NCBI RefSeq assembly: GCF_002737755.1
Contig: NZ_PEGH01000004.1
Location: 186,001 to 250,000 of the forward strand
Length of the DNA: 64,000 nucleotides
Source: Caulobacter sp. BP25
GTDB taxonomy: Bacteria; Pseudomonadota; Alphaproteobacteria; Caulobacterales; Caulobacteraceae
Direction: 5' to 3'
Shown here piece after piece: positions 37,801 through 47,821 of the stretch. Position numbers and translations under genes: made by a program. A model generated the notes under the pieces. The model was not told the origin of the DNA and made no database searches. It was given only the letters and a program-made list of their open reading frames with translations. The stretch's first letter is position 1; the number at the start of each line of letters is the position of its first letter.

Positions 37801-40275
37801 TCAGTTGGCTGGGCAGACCGCGTCGCCCTCGTTGGAGGCCAGCCGGATCTCCGTGAAGGTCATGGACATGCGGCCGGAGGTCATGAGCGCGAACGGTGCG
37901 GTCACCCGCGCCATATCCGCGCCCTTTGCCTTGAAACAGGACAGTTTGATCTTGGCCGTACGCCATTCGCCGATTTTCGCACCTGAAAACGTTGACGTTA
38001 CGTCTACCGTCGCCCCGCAGGATTCGCCACAGCCGATGGCCATCGAGACGGGTTTCTCTGGGGAAGCATCGACGCGGTAACGGAGCATCACGGCCATGTC
38101 GCCCGTGGTCTGACGCGACAGGTCGACGGGCCGGCCGGACACGCCAAGCAGCCCCTGCCCCTCCCCGGTCCAAACCGCCTGGCGAGCATTCTCTTGCGCG
38201 CCAGCGTCGATCGCCTTGGTGGTGACGGCGCCGGAGGTGGTCAGAAGCCATGGCGCCGGCGCGCGGCCGGCGATGAAATAACGGTCTACATTCGTGGCCG
38301 CCGCCGACGTCACGCCGGACTCCTCAGACAGCACGGCCACCTTGCCCGGCTTGGCGTAGCTCAGGCCATAGCCATAGGCGAACAGCGGGTCATAGCCCTT
38401 GTCGCCGACATTGATCGGCTCCTGGTCGGCGCGCTTGGGCCACGAGAACGACAGCTTGCCCTTGAAGTCGAAGCGCGGCTTGCCGGCCTTGTCGCCGATC
38501 AGAACGTCCGCGACCCCGCCACCTTCCGAGCCCGGCAACCACGCCGCCACGAAGGCGTCGGACGCATTGATCTCGGGATTGGTCCAAAGCGGGCGACCGC
38601 TCAGGAACACCGACACCACCGGGATTCCCTGGGCCTTCAGCTTCTTCAGCAAGGCCAGATCGGTCTTGTCGCCCGGCTGGTACTCGGCCGTGGCGATGTC
38701 GCCCTGGAACTCGGCGTAGGGGTTCTCGCCGAAGACGACGATCGCGACATCGGGCTTTTGCTTGTAGTCGCCCGAGACCGACAGCTCGGCGCTGCCGCCG
38801 CCGGCCTTCACGGCCTCGGCGATCCCGCCGAAGATCGACTGGCCGTTCGGGAAGTCGCTGTTCTTGTTGCCCGTACCCTGCCAGGTCAGGGTCCAGCCGC
38901 CAGAGGCCTTGCCGATGTCGTCGGCGCCGTCGCCGGCCACCAGCACCCGCGCCGAGCTCTTCAGCGGCAGCACGCCTTCGTTCTTGAGCAAAACGAGCGA
39001 CTTGCGGACCGCCTCGCGCGCGATCGCCCGGTGCTCGGGCGCGCCCAGCAACTCAAGCTTGCCTTCCAGCGGACGCTTGTTCTCGAACAGGCCCGCCTTG
39101 ACCTTAACACGCAGGATACGGCGGACGGCGTCGTCGATCCGCGCCATCGGGATCTGACCAGCCTTCACCTGGGCCAACGTATTGTCATAGAGGCCCTTCC
39201 AGCTGTCGGGGGCCATCATCATGTCCATGCCGGCGTTGTAGGCCTGGGCGCAGCTGGTGTTGGTGCAACCCTCGACCTGGCCGTGGGCGTTCCAGTCGCC
39301 GACCACAAAGCCCTCGAAGCCCAGGCGGCCTTTCAGCACGTCGGTCAGCAGGCCCTTGTTGCCGGTATGCTTGACGCCATTCCAGCTGGAGAACGAGACC
39401 ATCACCGACAGGATGCCGGCTTCGATCGCGGGCGGGTAGCCGGCGTTGTGCAGGCGGATCAGCTCGGCCTCGGGCAACTGAGCGTCGCCCTGGTCCTTGC
39501 CGCCGTCCGTGCCGCCATCGCCCAGGAAGTGCTTGGCCGAACCGGCGATGTGGCCGGTCGCCAAGGGCTTGCCTGCGACCAGAGCGCCTTGCAGGCCCAG
39601 CGTCATCGGACCGGCATAGGTCTTCACCACCTCCGGATCCTCGGCATAGCCCTCATAGGTACGGCCCCAGCGCACGTCGCGCGGCACAGCCACGGTCGGT
39701 CCAAAGGTCCAGTCGGCGCCGGTGGCCGCCATTTCCTTGGCGGTCGCCTCGCCGATGCGGCGGATCAGGTCGGGATCGCGCGCAGCGCCCAGGCCGATGT
39801 TGTGCGGAAAGATCGTCGCGCCAACGACATTGTTATGGCCGTGGACCGCGTCCACGCCGAAGATGATCGGGATTTCCTGGTGGCCGCCGCGGCTCTCCAG
39901 GGCCGCCGCGCGAAAGGCGTTGGTCCACTCGATCCAACGCTGGGCCGAGGCCCGGTCATTGCCGTCTGGCGCGCTGTTGCCGCCCACCAGAACTGAGCCC
40001 AAGCGGTACTTCTTAAGCTCCTCCGGCGTGATCGACGCACCGTCGGCTTGGATCGTCTGAGCGACCTTATCCTCGACGCTCATCTGGCCCATCAACTGGG
40101 TGACGAAAGCCTCGGCTTTGGCGTCGGTAATAGTCGCCGGGCTGGAGGTCTTCGGCCACAGCTCAGGATGAGTGGTCGCAGCGCCCGAAGGCGTCTGGGC
40201 CAGCACAGCTCCCGAAAATCCACCGGCGATCGCCAAGGCCAGGAAGGAAACACGAAGGGAGCGACGCGAAAACAT
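37801..40275 (-). CDS. bglX: Secreted GH3 beta-glucosidase (BglX-like)
   Basis: An 824-residue glycoside hydrolase family 3 enzyme. A signal peptide (VSFLALAIAGGFSGAVLAQ) precedes the catalytic barrel, whose nucleophile is the Asp of GFVVGDWNAHGQ (about residue 326). The second domain has SLVLLKNEGVLPLKSS and VFLSGRPLWTNPE. The last 160 residues form an extra beta domain, possibly sugar-binding. It would release glucose from cellobiose or laminaribiose in the periplasm. A LacI-type operator lies over its promoter, and a leader ORF plus terminator lie between promoter and start. Confidence 0.93.
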   Translation of the reverse strand: MFSRRSLRVSFLALAIAGGFSGAVLAQTPSGAATTHPELWPKTSSPATITDAKAEAFVTQLMGQMSVEDKVAQTIQADGASITPEELKKYRLGSVLVGGNSAPDGNDRASAQRWIEWTNAFRAAALESRGGHQEIPIIFGVDAVHGHNNVVGATIFPHNIGLGAARDPDLIRRIGEATAKEMAATGADWTFGPTVAVPRDVRWGRTYEGYAEDPEVVKTYAGPMTLGLQGALVAGKPLATGHIAGSAKHFLGDGGTDGGKDQGDAQLPEAELIRLHNAGYPPAIEAGILSVMVSFSSWNGVKHTGNKGLLTDVLKGRLGFEGFVVGDWNAHGQVEGCTNTSCAQAYNAGMDMMMAPDSWKGLYDNTLAQVKAGQIPMARIDDAVRRILRVKVKAGLFENKRPLEGKLELLGAPEHRAIAREAVRKSLVLLKNEGVLPLKSSARVLVAGDGADDIGKASGGWTLTWQGTGNKNSDFPNGQSIFGGIAEAVKAGGGSAELSVSGDYKQKPDVAIVVFGENPYAEFQGDIATAEYQPGDKTDLALLKKLKAQGIPVVSVFLSGRPLWTNPEINASDAFVAAWLPGSEGGGVADVLIGDKAGKPRFDFKGKLSFSWPKRADQEPINVGDKGYDPLFAYGYGLSYAKPGKVAVLSEESGVTSAAATNVDRYFIAGRAPAPWLLTTSGAVTTKAIDAGAQENARQAVWTGEGQGLLGVSGRPVDLSRQTTGDMAVMLRYRVDASPEKPVSMAIGCGESCGATVDVTSTFSGAKIGEWRTAKIKLSCFKAKGADMARVTAPFALMTSGRMSMTFTEIRLASNEGDAVCPAN

Positions 40276-40313
40276 AGGCGGTCCTCGAAGGCCTCTAAAA
40301 AGGCGACTGATCT

Positions 40314-40360
40314 GAAAGAAAAGCGCTCGGCGCGGCGCTTGCGGGGAACCGCGCCGAGCG
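40314..40360 (-). terminator. Strong intrinsic terminator in the bglX leader
   Basis: On the minus strand CGCTCGGCGCGG pairs with CCGCGCCGAGCG (12 bp) around a 13-base loop and is followed by CTTTTCTTTC. It stands between the leader ORF and the bglX start, so bglX requires read-through or an antiterminating fold. Confidence 0.75.
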
Positions 40361-40371
40361 AAAGAAAGCGG

Positions 40372-40449
40372 CTAGAAACACCGCTTGGAGGGGAGTGATC
40401 GTGCGCGCAGGACGGCGCGACGGGCGCTGGACTGGCCAGGCGAGGTCAT
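40372..40449 (-). CDS. 25-residue leader peptide candidate upstream of bglX
   Basis: The ATG at 40449 has AGGAGG seven bases upstream, the best ribosome binding site in this region. The peptide is basic: five Arg, one Lys, ending SLPSKRCF. Its stop codon falls in the loop of a small hairpin (AAGCGG/CCGCTT, 40366-40386), and the terminator follows 11 bases later. It lies downstream of the TTGACA promoter that carries the LacI-type operator. The geometry suggests a cis-acting leader; a functional small protein is the alternative. Confidence 0.55.
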   Translation of the reverse strand: MTSPGQSSARRAVLRARSLPSKRCF

Positions 40450-40502
40450 GGCGTTTCCTCCTGACGCCGCCTTTCCGTGGGCGTCCGTCTTGATCACGGG
40501 TG

Positions 40503-40531
40503 ATCTCATGTTGAACGGACAGCGCTGTCAA
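40503..40531 (-). promoter_or_regulatory. bglX promoter with LacI-type operator over the -35 box
   Basis: On the minus strand a consensus TTGACA (40526-40531) is 17 bp from TGAGAT (40503-40508). The 14-bp palindrome TGACAGCGCTGTCC (40517-40530) overlaps the -35, so a bound repressor would block RNA polymerase. Confidence 0.7.
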
Positions 40532-40565
40532 GAATAATCTGAATCTCGTCCGTCTATTTATCGCA

Positions 40566-41585
40566 CTAACCGGGCGCCTTGCCGGTGGACTCCCGGACGA
40601 CGAGCTCGAAATCCAGTAGCCGGGACGGCGGCGGATCACCCTCCTCATGCTGGACGCCGCTCATCAACATATCCGCCGCCGCAGCGGCCATGGCGGCGAT
40701 CGGCTGCCTGACTGTCGTCAGCTGGGGCCAGGTGATCCGCGCTCCGGGCGTGTCGTCGAACCCCGCGATCGACAACTGGGCCGGGACGTCCAGCCGCATG
40801 CGGTTGGCGACGGCCATGACCCCCAGCGCCATGTCGTCGTTGGAGGCGAAGATCGCGGTGGGTCGGTCGGCTCCGCCAAGCAAGCGTTCGGCGGCCTCGA
40901 AACCCGAGCGGAACGAGAACCACCCCTGCTCCACCCGATCCTGGCGCACGGGCAGGTCCGCGTCGCGCATGGCGTCCACGAAACCTTGATGTCGCCGCGC
41001 CGAGGCGCCGTGATCGGGGTGCCCAATGATGAATCCGATGTCTCGATGACCCAGGCCGATCAGGTGGTTGGTCATCTCATAGGCGGCCTCGCGGTCGTCC
41101 ATGCTGACCCAGGGGGCACGCTCGACGTCGTCGCCCGGGGCGATGCGGACATAGGCGACACCCTCGCGCTCAAGGGCGTCCAGCACCACCGGGTGGTCGC
41201 TGAGCGGCGGCGTCAAGATCACTCCATCCATGCGTAAGGTCGCCAGCATCGGGGCGACCTGATCTTCGACGTCGCTCGTGGAGTCGATCGGCTCGACAAT
41301 CAGGTGGTAGCCCTCCTGCCGGCAGCGCGAGATCGCCCCCAGCTGCACGTCGGTGACGTAGCCGGGGCTGGGATTGTCGAAGAAAACGCCGATCAGATAG
41401 GCCTTCGCGCCAGCGAGGCTGCGGGCCGAGATATTGGGCCGATAGTTCAAAGCGGCCACCGCCGCCTGCACCCGATCGCGCGTATCGGCCTTGACGTTGG
41501 GCTCGCGATTGAGGACCCGCGAGACGGTCTTGATCGAAACGCCGCTCTCGCGGGCCACGTCGTGGATCGTGATCTTGGCGCTCAA
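40566..41585 (-). CDS. LacI-family transcriptional regulator, probably of bglX and the ED operon
   Basis: A regulator of about 339 residues. The HTH plus hinge, ITIHDVARESGVSIKTVSRV and NISARSLAGAK, is followed by a periplasmic-binding-like sensor domain. The frame remains open to 41834, but that would place the operator at 41631-41650 inside the gene, so the TTG at 41585 (GGGGACGGAA upstream) or the GTG at 41597 is the likely start. Operators with the same core occur before zwf, bglX and this gene. The inducer is probably glucose, a phosphorylated sugar or a glucoside (inferred). Confidence 0.88.
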   Translation of the reverse strand: MSAKITIHDVARESGVSIKTVSRVLNREPNVKADTRDRVQAAVAALNYRPNISARSLAGAKAYLIGVFFDNPSPGYVTDVQLGAISRCRQEGYHLIVEPIDSTSDVEDQVAPMLATLRMDGVILTPPLSDHPVVLDALEREGVAYVRIAPGDDVERAPWVSMDDREAAYEMTNHLIGLGHRDIGFIIGHPDHGASARRHQGFVDAMRDADLPVRQDRVEQGWFSFRSGFEAAERLLGGADRPTAIFASNDDMALGVMAVANRMRLDVPAQLSIAGFDDTPGARITWPQLTTVRQPIAAMAAAAADMLMSGVQHEEGDPPPSRLLDFELVVRESTGKAPG

Positions 41586-41630
41586 TTCCGTCCCCACCGC
41601 CCCGATTCGTTCGGTTTGGCGCGTACTTAG

Positions 41631-41650
41631 CCATGACAAGGCTGTCATGG
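41631..41650. promoter_or_regulatory. Operator upstream of the lacI-type gene (autoregulation)
   Basis: CCATGACAAGGCTGTCATGG is a 20-bp palindrome with mismatches only at its centre. Upstream on the minus strand TTGATG and CATAAA are 18 bp apart, so the palindrome would sit just downstream of the -10. Confidence 0.65.
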
Positions 41651-41758
41651 CGATCCCTTTATGCCCCTCCCCTTCGGCGAGCATCAACGGCGCTTCTAAC
41701 TCAAAAATTGACGATCTATCATCCCTCGAGGCCCTTTTCGGCCGCTTAGGGGGTATCT

Positions 41759-42526
41759 GTGCGAAATTGGAGAAACTTGGTCGTAACGGCCATGCTTGGC
41801 GCCCTGTGGGCGAATTCGGCTGAGGCTCAGGCAACGACGGATCTGGCCAAGCGGCTAGACCAAATCGGCTACCACATGGGCCGGGGCCCGAGCTGCGGTG
41901 AGTTTGGGTTCAAGGTTCACGGGGAAAATGTCGGCGCGATGGCCGGTGAAGTCATCGCGGACGCCATGGGCAAAGGGTTCTCGGAAGATCTCGCCGTTGG
42001 TCGCCTTACGAACGCCAGGGACAGGGGCATGCAGGAATTTGAACAGGAAATGGAGCAGATGACGGCGTTCGACATGAGCGACGAAGCCCGTTTCGCCGAA
42101 AACACTCGAAGAGGCGTGGAGAAAATCGTCAAATCCTGTCGAGCGATCGCGAAGGATCCCGTGACCCGCGTGCTCGTCGAGAACCCGTCGGTCAGCGACG
42201 AGGACTTGGTGCGCGAACTCTCGGACGAGATGCTCGCGCCCGCCGGCCTAGCCAGCTGGCAGACGCCCTATATCCGGGCTGGTGGCGATATGATCAGGGC
42301 CGTCACCTACTGCGCCGCTTACCTGACCCGCCCTCAATCGGACGCCTATGTCGCGGAACTGTACGCGCCAAGCCGCTTTCCGGCGGGCGTGCGCAACAAG
42401 GCCGTGGCCTATTTCGACCAATTGAAGCGGCGAGCGCCGCGAAACAGCGGCAACAGCAGGTTCGACGCGACGGAGTGCAAAGGCATGCTAGCCCGCGACG
42501 CGGAGGCGCTTAAGGCGGCTCGCTAA
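41759..42526 (+). CDS. Secreted hypothetical protein
   Basis: A 255-residue protein starting at a GTG (41759) with AGGGGG upstream and a signal peptide (LVVTAMLGALWANSAEAQ). The mature part is helical, with five cysteines, including one in GPSCGEFGF and one near the C-terminus (ATECKG). No family is recognised. It diverges from the lacI-type gene, so the intergenic operator could affect it as well, and it is convergent with glk. Confidence 0.6.
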   Translation: MRNWRNLVVTAMLGALWANSAEAQATTDLAKRLDQIGYHMGRGPSCGEFGFKVHGENVGAMAGEVIADAMGKGFSEDLAVGRLTNARDRGMQEFEQEMEQMTAFDMSDEARFAENTRRGVEKIVKSCRAIAKDPVTRVLVENPSVSDEDLVRELSDEMLAPAGLASWQTPYIRAGGDMIRAVTYCAAYLTRPQSDAYVAELYAPSRFPAGVRNKAVAYFDQLKRRAPRNSGNSRFDATECKGMLARDAEALKAAR

Positions 42527-42557
42527 CCGCCTGTCCGCTTCATCAAGGAGGCGTCGA

Positions 42558-43553
42558 TCACGAAACCGACGCCCTCCCCTCCGGCGTCAGCGCCACCGCC
42601 GCGCCGATCAGCGCGGTGTGCGGGTGCAGGATCACGTGGGTCGGGATCGCCTGGGTGAAGCCCGACAGGCGTCCCTTGGCTTCGAAGCGCGCGCGGAAGT
42701 CGCTCTTTTCCAGGATGTCGATGATCCGAGGCGCGATGCCGCCGGCGATGAACACGCCGCCGCGCGCGCCCAGGGTCAGGGCGATGTCGCCGGCCGTCGA
42801 GCCCAGCACCGCGCAGAACCGGTTCACGGTCGCCAGGCAGTCAGGACAGTCCTCGGTGGCGCGTTCGGTGATCTGCTTGGCGGTCAGGCTGTCGACCTTG
42901 CGGCCCTCCGCCTCGCCCAAGGCGACGTGCAGATCCTCCATGCCGGGACCCGACAGAATGCGCTCGACCGAGACGCGGCCGCCATCCAGTTGCTTGGTCA
43001 GCAAACGCAGTACCTCGATCTCGACCGCGTCGACCGGCGCGAAGGCGACGTGGCCGCCCTCGGTCGCCAGCGGCAGCTCATGGCCGTGCCGGCGGACCAG
43101 GCCCGCGACGCCAAAGCCCGTGCCCGGGCCAAGAATGGCCAAGTCCCCCTCCCCCGAGGTCGGCAGCGTGCCGACCTGACGCAGATCCTTGGGCGCCAGA
43201 CGCGGCGCGGCCAGGGCTTGGGCCGTGAAGTCGTTGATCAGCTTGGCCGTGCGGAAGCCGCCGGCGCGCCGCAGGCCATCCTCGGAGATCGTCCAGTCCA
43301 GATTGGTCATGTGGACCTGACCGTGGTCGATGGGCCCGGCCACCGCCACCACCGCCTGGTCGGCGTGCTTAACGCCAACCTTGTGCATATAGGCCTCGAT
43401 GGCGTCCTCGGCCGTGCCGTAGTCCTCGCCCTTGAAGGCGGCGGGTTCGATCAGGCGCGGATCGGCCCCATCAAACTCGACCAGGGCGAAGCGGGCGTTC
43501 GTGCCGCCGATATCGCCGACGAGGCCGAGACCCCCGCTGTGATTGCCGTCCAT
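42558..43553 (-). CDS. glk: Glucokinase
   Basis: A 331-residue ROK-unrelated bacterial glucokinase with GLVGDIGGTNARFALVEF (phosphate binding), VAVAGPIDHGQVHMTNLDW, LINDFTAQALA, the acidic GPGTGFGVAGLV and ATEGGHVAFAP. It phosphorylates cytoplasmic glucose to glucose-6-phosphate, the substrate of Zwf encoded in the same operon. It is the last gene, 14 bp after edd. Confidence 0.96.
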   Translation of the reverse strand: MDGNHSGGLGLVGDIGGTNARFALVEFDGADPRLIEPAAFKGEDYGTAEDAIEAYMHKVGVKHADQAVVAVAGPIDHGQVHMTNLDWTISEDGLRRAGGFRTAKLINDFTAQALAAPRLAPKDLRQVGTLPTSGEGDLAILGPGTGFGVAGLVRRHGHELPLATEGGHVAFAPVDAVEIEVLRLLTKQLDGGRVSVERILSGPGMEDLHVALGEAEGRKVDSLTAKQITERATEDCPDCLATVNRFCAVLGSTAGDIALTLGARGGVFIAGGIAPRIIDILEKSDFRARFEAKGRLSGFTQAIPTHVILHPHTALIGAAVALTPEGRASVS

Positions 43554-43567
43554 GACCTAGCGTTTCC

Positions 43568-45376
<1,809 letters not shown>

Positions 45377-45380
45377 GGCG

Positions 45381-46067
45381 TTACTCCGCCCAAAGGATGC
45401 GGACCTTGGCGCGGTCCTGCTTCAGGATGGCGGCGACCGGCAGGGCCGGATCGACGTCGCCTTCCAACAACGCCTTCTTGGCCGCTCCGGTGACTAGCAG
45501 CATGATCAGATCGGTGCGGGTCAGGGCGGCGAAGGTCAGGCTGAGACGAGGAAGGTCGGGCGCGGGATCGCTGGGCGGCACATCCAGAACCAGTCGGTCC
45601 GAGCGCGGATCTAGGCCTTGAGCCAGGACCGGATTGCCCGGGAACAGCGAGGCGAAGTGGCCGTCGGGACCCACGCCCAGAAGCACCGCACCAAACGGCG
45701 TGGCGGCCTCGACGCCGGCTTCGGCGGCGCGGGCGCTTTCGGCATGGCTCAGGCCGTCGAAATACAGCGGCGCGAACTGGGCCTTGGCCGCCTCTCCCAC
45801 CAGCAGGTGACGACGCACCAGGCCCTCGTTGCTGCTCGGATCGGTCGGCGGGACAAAGCGTTCGTCGGTCAGGGTGACGGTGATCTTGTCCCAAGGCGCG
45901 GTGAGCGCAGCCAGGCGGTCATAGACCGGGGCCGGCGTCGTGCCGCCCGTCGCGGCGAACCCCGTCCGCCCCGAAGCGGCCACCGCATTGGTCAAGGCGT
46001 CCACCAGGATCGACGCGGTGGCGTCGTAGAGGGCTTCGCGAGAGCCGAAGGCTTCCAGTTTCGGCAT
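45381..46067 (-). CDS. pgl: 6-phosphogluconolactonase
   Basis: A 228-residue DevB-type lactonase with [37 protein letters not shown], and [16 protein letters not shown] carrying the catalytic His. It hydrolyses 6-phosphogluconolactone made by Zwf. It begins three bases after the zwf stop codon, consistent with translational coupling. Confidence 0.95.
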   Translation of the reverse strand: MPKLEAFGSREALYDATASILVDALTNAVAASGRTGFAATGGTTPAPVYDRLAALTAPWDKITVTLTDERFVPPTDPSSNEGLVRRHLLVGEAAKAQFAPLYFDGLSHAESARAAEAGVEAATPFGAVLLGVGPDGHFASLFPGNPVLAQGLDPRSDRLVLDVPPSDPAPDLPRLSLTFAALTRTDLIMLLVTGAAKKALLEGDVDPALPVAAILKQDRAKVRILWAE

Positions 46068-46070
46068 CGC

Positions 46071-47531
46071 CTAGGCTTTCCAGGACCGGCCGCCGGGCGA
46101 GATCAGCGCGTTGGCCGTCTGCGGCCCCCAGGTGCCGGCGGCGTATGGCGCGGGATCAATGCCGGCCTCAACCCAAGCGGCCGAGACGCCGTCGATGAAG
46201 CGCCAGGCCTGCTCGACCTCGTCGCGACGCACGAAAAGCGTGCGGTCGCCGCGGAAGGCGTCCAGGAACAGCTTCTCGTAGGCGATCCGGCGGCGGCCGC
46301 CGGTCTGGCCGAACGACAGCGACAGCGGCAGCGACTGCAGGCGCATGCCCTCGTCCGACAGGCCAGGACGCTTGTTCATGATCGTCAGCGAGATGTCTTC
46401 ATCGGGCTGCAGGTCGATGACCAGGCGATTGGCGACCAGCTCGCCGTCCGTCGCCGGGCCGAAGATGTTGTGCGGCAGAGGCTTGAACTGCACGACAATC
46501 TGGGTGCGACGGTCGGGCAGGTTCTTGCCGGTGCGCAGGAAGAACGGCACGCCATCCCAGCGCCAGTTGTCGATCGCCACCTTCATCGCAACGAAGGTCT
46601 CGGTCTTGGTGGGCTTGCCCACTTCCTCGACATAACCAGCCCGCGCGCTGCCCTCGACCACGCCGGCGACGTACTGGCCGCGCACGGTGTCGTGGGCGAC
46701 CGTCTCCTTAGTAAAGGGGCGCAAGCTACGGAGAACCTTGACCTTCTCGTCGCGGACTGCATCCGGGTCGAAACCCGACGGCGCCTCCATGGCGACCAGG
46801 CAGAGCAGCTGCAGCATGTGGTTCTGCACCATGTCCCGCAGCGCGCCGTACTCGTCGTAATAGGGCCAGCGATCGCCGACCTTCTCGGTCTCGGCGATGG
46901 TGATCTGCACGTGGTCGATCGTGTTGCGGTCCCACAAGGGCTCGAACAGCACGTTGGCAAAGCGCAGGGCGGTCAGGTTCTGGACCGTCTCCTTGCCCAG
47001 ATAGTGGTCGATCCGGAAGACCTGGCTTTCGTCCACGACGGCCGCGACGGCGGCGTTGGTGGCCTTGGAACTCTCCAGGTCGCGACCCAGCGGCTTTTCC
47101 AGGATTAGGCGTGCCTTGGGACCGGTCAGGCCGGCCGCCTGCAGCGCCTGGCAGGCCGGGCCGTAGAGGCTTGGCGACAGCGAGAAGAAGATCACCAGAT
47201 CGCCGTGCTCGCCGATCCGCTCGGCCAGCTTCTTGGCGTCATCCTCGCTGGTAATGTTGGCCGGCACATAGTCGAGGCGGGCCGCGAGGCGATTCCAGGC
47301 CGCCTCCTCCACCGTCGCGCGCTTGCCCAGTTGTTCGCGCACCAGGGCCTTGTAGCCGGCGGCGTCGTGATCCGCGCGGGCCACGCCGATGATGCGGAGA
47401 TCATGCGGCAGAAGTCGATCGACTTCGAGGAAGTACAGCGAAGGTAGCAGCATCCGCAGGGCCAAATCCCCCGCGCCGCCCAGCAGTACAAGCACTTCGC
47501 GGCCATTCTCGCCGTCGTTGTTCTTCGTCAC
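46071..47531 (-). CDS. zwf: Glucose-6-phosphate 1-dehydrogenase
   Basis: A 486-residue enzyme with the nucleotide motif LLGGAGDLALRMLLPSLY, EKPLGRDLESSK and the catalytic FRIDHYLGKETVQN. The frame stays open to 47624, but that start would put the LacI operator inside the gene; the GTG at 47531 (GGAAG six bases upstream) or the adjacent TTG at 47534 is preferred and gives the usual length. It commits glucose-6-phosphate to the Entner-Doudoroff route. First gene of the operon. Confidence 0.96.
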   Translation of the reverse strand: MTKNNDGENGREVLVLLGGAGDLALRMLLPSLYFLEVDRLLPHDLRIIGVARADHDAAGYKALVREQLGKRATVEEAAWNRLAARLDYVPANITSEDDAKKLAERIGEHGDLVIFFSLSPSLYGPACQALQAAGLTGPKARLILEKPLGRDLESSKATNAAVAAVVDESQVFRIDHYLGKETVQNLTALRFANVLFEPLWDRNTIDHVQITIAETEKVGDRWPYYDEYGALRDMVQNHMLQLLCLVAMEAPSGFDPDAVRDEKVKVLRSLRPFTKETVAHDTVRGQYVAGVVEGSARAGYVEEVGKPTKTETFVAMKVAIDNWRWDGVPFFLRTGKNLPDRRTQIVVQFKPLPHNIFGPATDGELVANRLVIDLQPDEDISLTIMNKRPGLSDEGMRLQSLPLSLSFGQTGGRRRIAYEKLFLDAFRGDRTLFVRRDEVEQAWRFIDGVSAAWVEAGIDPAPYAAGTWGPQTANALISPGGRSWKA

Positions 47532-47547
47532 CAATGTCTTCCACCCT

Positions 47548-47563
47548 ATGACAACGTTGTCAT
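47548..47563. promoter_or_regulatory. LacI-type operator of the zwf-pgl-edd-glk operon
   Basis: ATGACAACGTTGTCAT is a perfect 16-bp palindrome 16 bp before the zwf start. A TTGCCA lies upstream on the minus strand at about -35 spacing, so the operator would cover the -10/+1 region. Its core matches the lacI and bglX operators. Confidence 0.75.
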
Positions 47564-47821
47564 GACATGCCTGCGGTAGAATGGCAAGCGCGAGCGTGAG
47601 CGCCGAGCTGGAGAGGCTCTCCAACGCGAACCGGAGTCGCCTGGCCAGAAGCCGAGCGAGCGCGCCTTAACTAGGGCAAACCCCGCGCCGCCGCCATAAG
47701 ACCAATGGAGTTTCGGCGGAGGTTTGTTCATCCAGCAAGGCGCGAACGAAAGACCTTGCCTTGAATGCGCGCGAAAAGGTCAAGGCGGCGAACGGGCATG
47801 CCTTGAGCGCCTCCGACGCCC

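Noticed and set aside
38194-39996. 600-codon plus-strand frame inside bglX
   Set aside because: Antisense to the GH3 catalytic domain; composition of a third-position shadow.
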